This document shows, in pieces, positions 59,905-64,000 of a DNA stretch of 64,000 bases. How positions within the stretch are numbered: position 1 is the first letter of the stretch; every line of letters begins with the position of its first letter. Below the pieces are notes generated by a model. It was not told the DNA's origin. It searched no databases and saw only the letters and a program-made list of their open reading frames with translations. The position numbers were made by a program, and so were the translations under genes. This DNA comes from Streptomyces scabiei 87.22 (GTDB lineage Bacteria; Actinomycetota; Actinomycetes; Streptomycetales; Streptomycetaceae): assembly GCF_000091305.1 (NCBI RefSeq), contig NC_013929.1:2232001-2296000 (forward strand). The letters run 5' to 3'.

Positions 59905-60311
59905 GCCGATACCGGGAGTGGAGGGGACACCGGCCGTTCGCCGGTGGTGTGTTGCTTGCGCTGGGCGGCGCCGAGATCCTGCTGACCATGAAGGCACCGC
60001 TGCCGGTCATCCTGAAGATCGGAATGCAGGGTCTGGCGGGTTACCTGCTGCCCTCGCTGATGATCGTGTGCGGGTTGCTGATCCTCTTCAACCCCTCTCA
60101 GCGGCTGTTCTACTCCATTCTCGGGATCATGCTCTCCCTGGGCACCTGGCTCACGTCCAACATCGGCGGCTTCGTGGTGGGTCTGCTGATGGGGGCCGTG
60201 GGCAGCACGATGGCCTTCGGCTGGCTGCCGGACCAGGAACCCCGGCAGAAGCGGTCGGCCAGGCGGGCGGCGGCCGAGCAGGGCGAGAAGCACGCCCTGG
60301 ACATCGGCTAG
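59901..60311 (+). CDS. DUF6114 family membrane protein
   Basis: 136 residues overlapping the previous stop (GTGA). Four hydrophobic stretches are visible: FAGGVLLALGGAEILL, GLAGYLLPSLMIVCGLLIL, FYSILGIMLSLGTWL and GGFVVGLLMGAVGSTMAFGW. The C-terminal tail RQKRSARRAAAE is charged. It is probably the membrane partner of the DUF6230 protein. Function unknown. Confidence 0.82.
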   Translation: MSRYREWRGHRPFAGGVLLALGGAEILLTMKAPLPVILKIGMQGLAGYLLPSLMIVCGLLILFNPSQRLFYSILGIMLSLGTWLTSNIGGFVVGLLMGAVGSTMAFGWLPDQEPRQKRSARRAAAEQGEKHALDIG

Positions 60312-60479
60312 TCCACGGCCGTCCGGCATGTGCGGACACCCCGCCGGCACGCGCGGCCGTGGTGGCCCGCCCGTGGTCGTACGGCAGCCGCTCCCCGTCC
60401 TGCGGCAGCGGCGCGCGACCGTCCGTACCCGTTCACGGCCGTCCGTGATCGTTTCGTTCGCGCGGATCCCCGCGTCCCC

Positions 60480-60893
60480 TCAGACGGGGCGCGGGGATCT
60501 GCCGTTCCGGGAGGCCGTGGCCACCGCCTCGGCCAGGGCCGCGCGCAGGCGCTCCGCGTTCGTCCAGTAGCTGTCGTGGGAGAGCGGGACGCGCCAGTAG
60601 AGACCGGGACCCGAGGTACGGCCCGGCGGCGGGACGGCCACATGGCTGCCCCGGCCGAGGACCTGCACGCCGGGCGGCTTCCAGCCCACGGCGGCGCCGG
60701 GCGGGACCAGCCAGTACAGGATGCCGCCGTAGCCGTCCTCGATGACGGCGCCCGTCTCGTCACCGAGCAGCTCCAGCACCAGGGCACCGAGGGCGGCCGG
60801 CACCCGCACGGCGGACCACCAGCGGCCGGCCGGCACGGTACGTACGTCGCGGCTGTAGGAACACAACCAGCGCGGGACCCTGCTGACAGTCAT
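60480..60893 (-). CDS. conserved hypothetical protein (prim-pol N-terminus-like)
   Basis: 137 residues from ATG 60893. The central part (WWSAVRVPAALGALVLELLG; GAVIEDGYGGILYWLVPPGA; VLGRGSHVAVPPP) resembles the small hypothetical proteins of Streptomyces that share a segment with bifunctional primase-polymerase N-termini. No catalytic site is evident. It faces the DUF6114 gene and lies beside two P450 genes and a conservon. Confidence 0.6.
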   Translation of the reverse strand: MTVSRVPRWLCSYSRDVRTVPAGRWWSAVRVPAALGALVLELLGDETGAVIEDGYGGILYWLVPPGAAVGWKPPGVQVLGRGSHVAVPPPGRTSGPGLYWRVPLSHDSYWTNAERLRAALAEAVATASRNGRSPRPV

Positions 60894-61093
60894 GGCACTC
60901 ACCGGCTCTTCATGGGGGGTGCGGCCGATCCTAGGAGCGGGGCGCCGCACCCGACTTGCGGGCACGCGCAGGGAAGTTGCCGCCGTACGCAGTGCGGGGT
61001 GCGGGATCTCGCCGGGCGGTGCCGCGGAGCCGTAGCGTGACCGGGCTCGTACGTTGCGCTGTTGGACTCCTTAAGACCGCAGGAGGACCCGTC

Positions 61094-62341
61094 ATGGGCC
61101 ACCCCAGCCCCCTGGTGATCGACCCGACCGGCCGTGACATCCACGGTGAGGCCGCCCGGATCCGCGAACGGGGCCCGGCGACGCGGGTCCTGCTCCCGGG
61201 GCCGCACGATGTCGAGGCATGGGCGGTCAGCAGCCCCGATCTGCTCAAGCGGCTGCTCACCGACCCCCGGGTGTCGAAGGACGCTCGGCAGCACTGGCCG
61301 AGGCTGGCCGCCGGCGAGATCACCCCGGAGTGGCCCCTGTTCACGTGGGTCGCCGTGCAGAACATGTTCACCGCGTACGGCGGCGACCACAGACGGCTGC
61401 GGATCCTGGTGTCCAAGGCGCTCACGGCGCGGCGGACGGCCGCGCTGCGGCCGCGTATCGAGGAGATCACCGAGGAGCTGCTCGACCGCGTCGAGGAGGG
61501 CCTCGGGCACGGCGGGACGGTCGATCTGCGGAAGGAGTTCTGCTACCCGCTGCCGATCCAGGTGATCAGCGAGCTGTTCGGGCTCCCCGAGGAGAAGGGG
61601 CTGGTGCTCAAGGACCTGGTGGACAAGCTGTTCGACACCTCCGCCGAGCCGGGCGAGATGACGGCCGCGTACGAGCGGATGTACGGCGTGCTGGGCGAAC
61701 TCGTCGCGGACAAGCGGGAGTCGCCGGGCGACGACCTCACCAGCGGGCTGATCGCCGCCCGCGACGAGGACGACACCCGGCTCAGCGAGCAGGAACTCCT
61801 CGACACCCTGGTGCTGGTGGTCAGCGCCGGGCACGAGACCACGGTCAACCTCCTCGACCGTGCCGTGCACTCCCTGCTCACCCACCCCGGACAGCTGGCC
61901 CATGTCCGGGAGGGCCGCGCCACCTGGGACGACGTGATCGAGGAGACGCTGCGGGTGGAGGCGCCGGTGGCGAACCTGCCGCTGCGCTACGCCGTGGAGG
62001 ACCTCGACCTCGGCGAGTTCGGGGGCCCGGCGGGGGTGGTGATCGCCAAGGGCGACCCGATCCTGGCCGCCTACGCGGCCGCCGGGCGCGACCCCGGGCG
62101 CCACGGCAAGGACGCCGACGTCTTCGACGTCACCCGCGCCGACAAGGAACACCTCGCCTTCGGCCACGGCGTGCACCACTGCCTGGGCGCCCCGCTCGGC
62201 CGCATGGAGGCCCGCATCGCGCTCCCGGCCCTCTTCGCGCGCTTCCCCGACCTCGAACTGGCCGCTCCGGAGGCGGAGTTGGGCCACGTGGAGTCCTTCA
62301 TCTCCAACGGCCACCGCCGGCTGCCGGTCCGCAGGAGCTGA
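61094..62341 (+). CDS. cytochrome P450 (CYP154-like)
   Basis: 415 residues; ATG 61094 is six bases after GGAGGA. All P450 landmarks are present: I-helix VSAGHETT, K-helix E284-TLR287, and heme loop FGHGVHHCLGA with C363. The motif GHGVHHCLGAPL and the overall length suggest the CYP154 family, which in Streptomyces often lies beside a conservon and a CYP157 gene. It converges with such a gene (62376-63761), with only 34 bases between stops. Redox partners are not encoded here. Confidence 0.88.
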   Translation: MGHPSPLVIDPTGRDIHGEAARIRERGPATRVLLPGPHDVEAWAVSSPDLLKRLLTDPRVSKDARQHWPRLAAGEITPEWPLFTWVAVQNMFTAYGGDHRRLRILVSKALTARRTAALRPRIEEITEELLDRVEEGLGHGGTVDLRKEFCYPLPIQVISELFGLPEEKGLVLKDLVDKLFDTSAEPGEMTAAYERMYGVLGELVADKRESPGDDLTSGLIAARDEDDTRLSEQELLDTLVLVVSAGHETTVNLLDRAVHSLLTHPGQLAHVREGRATWDDVIEETLRVEAPVANLPLRYAVEDLDLGEFGGPAGVVIAKGDPILAAYAAAGRDPGRHGKDADVFDVTRADKEHLAFGHGVHHCLGAPLGRMEARIALPALFARFPDLELAAPEAELGHVESFISNGHRRLPVRRS

Positions 62342-62375
62342 CAGGCACGGCGCCCGCGACCGCCGGGGCGGCCCG

Positions 62376-63761
62376 TCACGCCCGGCCCGGCCGCTCGCCC
62401 CGCCACCAGGACAGCAGCCGGCCGCGGCCGCTCGTCGGTCGGGCGGGCTCCGGCGGGCGCGGGCCGGGGGTGACGGGCGGCTCCGGCGCGGGTCGGGCGG
62501 ATGCGGCGGGCGGCTCGGGGGCGACGGGGGCGGAGGCCGCGAGGGCCGGTGCGGGCGGGAACGTCACCGGCAGCGCGGCCAGGGCCCGGTGGAAGGGTCC
62601 GGGGCGCCACTCCAACGCCTCGACCGGTACGGCGAGTTCGATGTCCGGCAGACGGTCGAGGAGCTTCTCGACCGCCACCGAGGCGATCAGCCGGGCCTCG
62701 CTCCGGGCGGGGCAGTTGTGCGGACCGGCGCTCCAGGCCAGGTGGGCACGGTTGCCCGTGCGCTGGTCCGTGCCGAGGGCGGGGTCGGTGTTGGCGGCCG
62801 CCAGCGAGACGACGACCGGGTCACCGGCCCGCAGCAGCGCGCCCTCGTGGAGCACGTCCCGCTTCGGGTAGTGCACGGCGTAGTTGGCCATCGGCGGGTC
62901 GGTCCACAGCACCTCGTCCAGGGCGTCCTCGACGGGGAGGCTGCCGCCGGACAGGTCACCGGCGAAGCGGTCGTCGGAGAGCAGCAGGCGCAGGGCGTTG
63001 GCGATGAGGTTCTGCTGCGGTTCGGTGCCCGCGCCCATGAGGACGACGAGGGTGTGGATCATCTCCTCGTCGGTGAGCTTCGCCGGGTGCAGGGTGAGCC
63101 ACGAGGTCACGTCCGGACCGGGCCGCTCGCGCTTCAGCGTGACCAGCTCGACGAGCGTGGCGGTGAGCAGCGCGTCGGCGCGCTCGGCGTCGACCCCGTC
63201 GAAGATGGCGGACATGCCCTCGACCAGCTTGACCCCCAGCTCGGCCGGACAGCCGAAGAGGTGGTTGAAGACGAGCAGGGGCAGCACCTGGGCGTACTCG
63301 CCGAGCAGGTCCGCGCCGCCGGTCGGCGCCAGCCGGTCGATGAGGGTGTCGGCGCTGCGCTCGACGTAGCCGCGCAGGGTGTGGGGCTCGACGCGGGCGA
63401 GGCTGTCGGTGATGGCGCCGCGCAGCCGCCGGTGCTCCTCGCCGTCGGAGAACAGGGCGTTGGGCCGGTACATCATCATCGGGACGACGGGGCTGTCCGG
63501 GGGGACCGTGCCGTCACCGAGGTCTCGCCAGCGGCGTGCGTCCTTGGCGAAGGTCTCCGTGCCGCGCAGCACGTACAGCGCGGCGTCGTAGGAGGTGACG
63601 AGGGTGGCCCGGACCCCGGGGGCCAGCTCGACGGGAGCGGTGGGGCCGTGCGCACGTGCCCGTCGGTAGAACGCGGCCGGGTCGGCGGCGAACTCCGGTC
63701 CGTACATGGGCTGGTGGGCCGGGCAGCCGGGAGGCGGTCCGGCCGGGGGCGGGGCGGTCAC
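62376..63761 (-). CDS. conservon cytochrome P450 lacking the ExxR arginine (CYP157-like)
   Basis: 461 residues from GTG 63761, overlapping the CvnD stop (GTGA). The heme ligand C350 is in WSAGPHNCPARSEA. The K-helix reads E283-VLW286, so the normally invariant ExxR arginine is replaced by tryptophan. The I-helix shows MGAGTEPQQN rather than AGxxT. This pattern is described for CYP157. It ends with a 55-residue Pro/Ala/Glu tail. CYP157 genes are typically the last gene of a conservon beside CYP154. Confidence 0.87.
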   Translation of the reverse strand: MTAPPPAGPPPGCPAHQPMYGPEFAADPAAFYRRARAHGPTAPVELAPGVRATLVTSYDAALYVLRGTETFAKDARRWRDLGDGTVPPDSPVVPMMMYRPNALFSDGEEHRRLRGAITDSLARVEPHTLRGYVERSADTLIDRLAPTGGADLLGEYAQVLPLLVFNHLFGCPAELGVKLVEGMSAIFDGVDAERADALLTATLVELVTLKRERPGPDVTSWLTLHPAKLTDEEMIHTLVVLMGAGTEPQQNLIANALRLLLSDDRFAGDLSGGSLPVEDALDEVLWTDPPMANYAVHYPKRDVLHEGALLRAGDPVVVSLAAANTDPALGTDQRTGNRAHLAWSAGPHNCPARSEARLIASVAVEKLLDRLPDIELAVPVEALEWRPGPFHRALAALPVTFPPAPALAASAPVAPEPPAASARPAPEPPVTPGPRPPEPARPTSGRGRLLSWWRGERPGRA

Positions 63762-64000
63762 GCGGGCTCCGGTTCGGACTCGGACTCGGTTTCGGTCTCG
63801 GTCTCGGTCTCGCGGCCGAGCAGGTACTCGACGAGCGCGATCAGGGCCCGGGTGGAGGAGTCCGGGTCGCGGGCGTCGCAGCGCACCAGCGGGGTCTCGT
63901 CGAGCAGGTCGAGGGCCTCGCGCACCTCGTCCAGCCCGTGCACGGGAGCGCCGTCGAAGTCGTTGACGGCGACCGCGTACGGCAGCCCGATGTCCTCCAG
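63758..64000 (-). CDS. cvnD: conservon GTP/ATP-binding protein CvnD, C-terminal fragment
   Basis: The 5' end is beyond the right edge; 80 codons remain (LEDIGLPYAVAVNDFDGAPV, VREALDLLDETPLVRCDARD, STRALIALVEYLLGR). This is the C-terminal half of the CvnD G-protein-like component of conservons, which carry a sensor kinase-like CvnA, a roadblock CvnB, a DUF742 CvnC and CvnD. The tail ends with ETETETETESESEPEPA. The upstream conservon genes should lie right of the window. Confidence 0.83.
   Translation of the reverse strand: MEDIGLPYAVAVNDFDGAPVHGLDEVREALDLLDETPLVRCDARDPDSSTRALIALVEYLLGRETETETETESESEPEPA

Overview
The window looks like Streptomyces chromosome. GC and third-position GC are very high, many starts are GTG, and the gene families are typical of the genus: geosmin synthase, a subtilisin-inhibitor-like protein, conservon genes with CYP154/CYP157-type P450s, the SAV2148-type HEPN protein, DUF6230/DUF6114 and TreXYZ. 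I see no rRNA, tRNA, insertion sequence, prophage or CRISPR array. The sulfur block (sulfite reductase, zinc ribbon, cysH-C-D-N, ssuABC, sirohydrochlorin chelatase) matches the order I remember for S. coelicolor; that is recall, not a search.

Layout. (1) 1-7.2 kb: right-hand end of a nonribosomal peptide cluster. It has the C-terminal part of a Pls/PosA-type synthetase (cut by the window edge), an adenylation-carrier protein, an Fe(II)/2-oxoglutarate oxygenase and an SbnB/SbnA pair that should make L-2,3-diaminopropionate. (2) 7.3-12.9 kb: AidB, a GAF-winged-helix regulator, a secreted protein and a GNAT. (3) 13.0-22.6 kb: assimilatory sulfur operon led by a 27-residue cysteine leader peptide, with sulfonate ABC uptake and siroheme cobalt/iron insertion. 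(4) 22.6-27.3 kb: two small enzymes, an MMPL exporter and a CDP-alcohol phosphotransferase. (5) 27.7-31.1 kb: a GH43 glycosidase with a C-terminal AbfB domain, divergent from an ECF sigma factor fused to a membrane helix and its own AbfB domain. (6) 31.2-36.2 kb: macrolide-type glycosyltransferase, phosphotransferase, GNAT, DEDDh exonuclease and HEPN protein. (7) 36.5-47.1 kb: glgX/treX, treY and treZ for trehalose from glycogen, interrupted by two paralogous M14 carboxypeptidases, an SSI-family inhibitor and a DUF1707-FHA protein. (8) 47.1-58.5 kb: phosphotransferase, M24 peptidase, PDZ membrane protein, geosmin synthase, ARMT1-like protein, subtilase with P-domain, membrane-anchored AA10 LPMO and a secreted protein. 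(9) 59.2-64.0 kb: DUF6230/DUF6114 pair, an orphan protein, a CYP154-like P450 and, facing it, a conservon end (CvnD fragment and a CYP157-like P450 lacking the ExxR arginine).

How the parts work together. The sulfur block is one functional unit: sulfate activation (CysDNC), reduction (CysH, sulfite reductase), siroheme metalation (CbiX) and alkanesulfonate uptake (SsuABC). TreX, TreY and TreZ form one pathway although they are scattered over 10 kb. The least conventional pieces are the sigma factor-AbfB/GH43 pair, which looks like a one-protein arabinan sensor beside its target enzyme, the diaminopropionate peptide cassette, an SSI-type inhibitor with glutamate at the predicted P1 site translationally coupled to an M14 peptidase, and the paired P450s.
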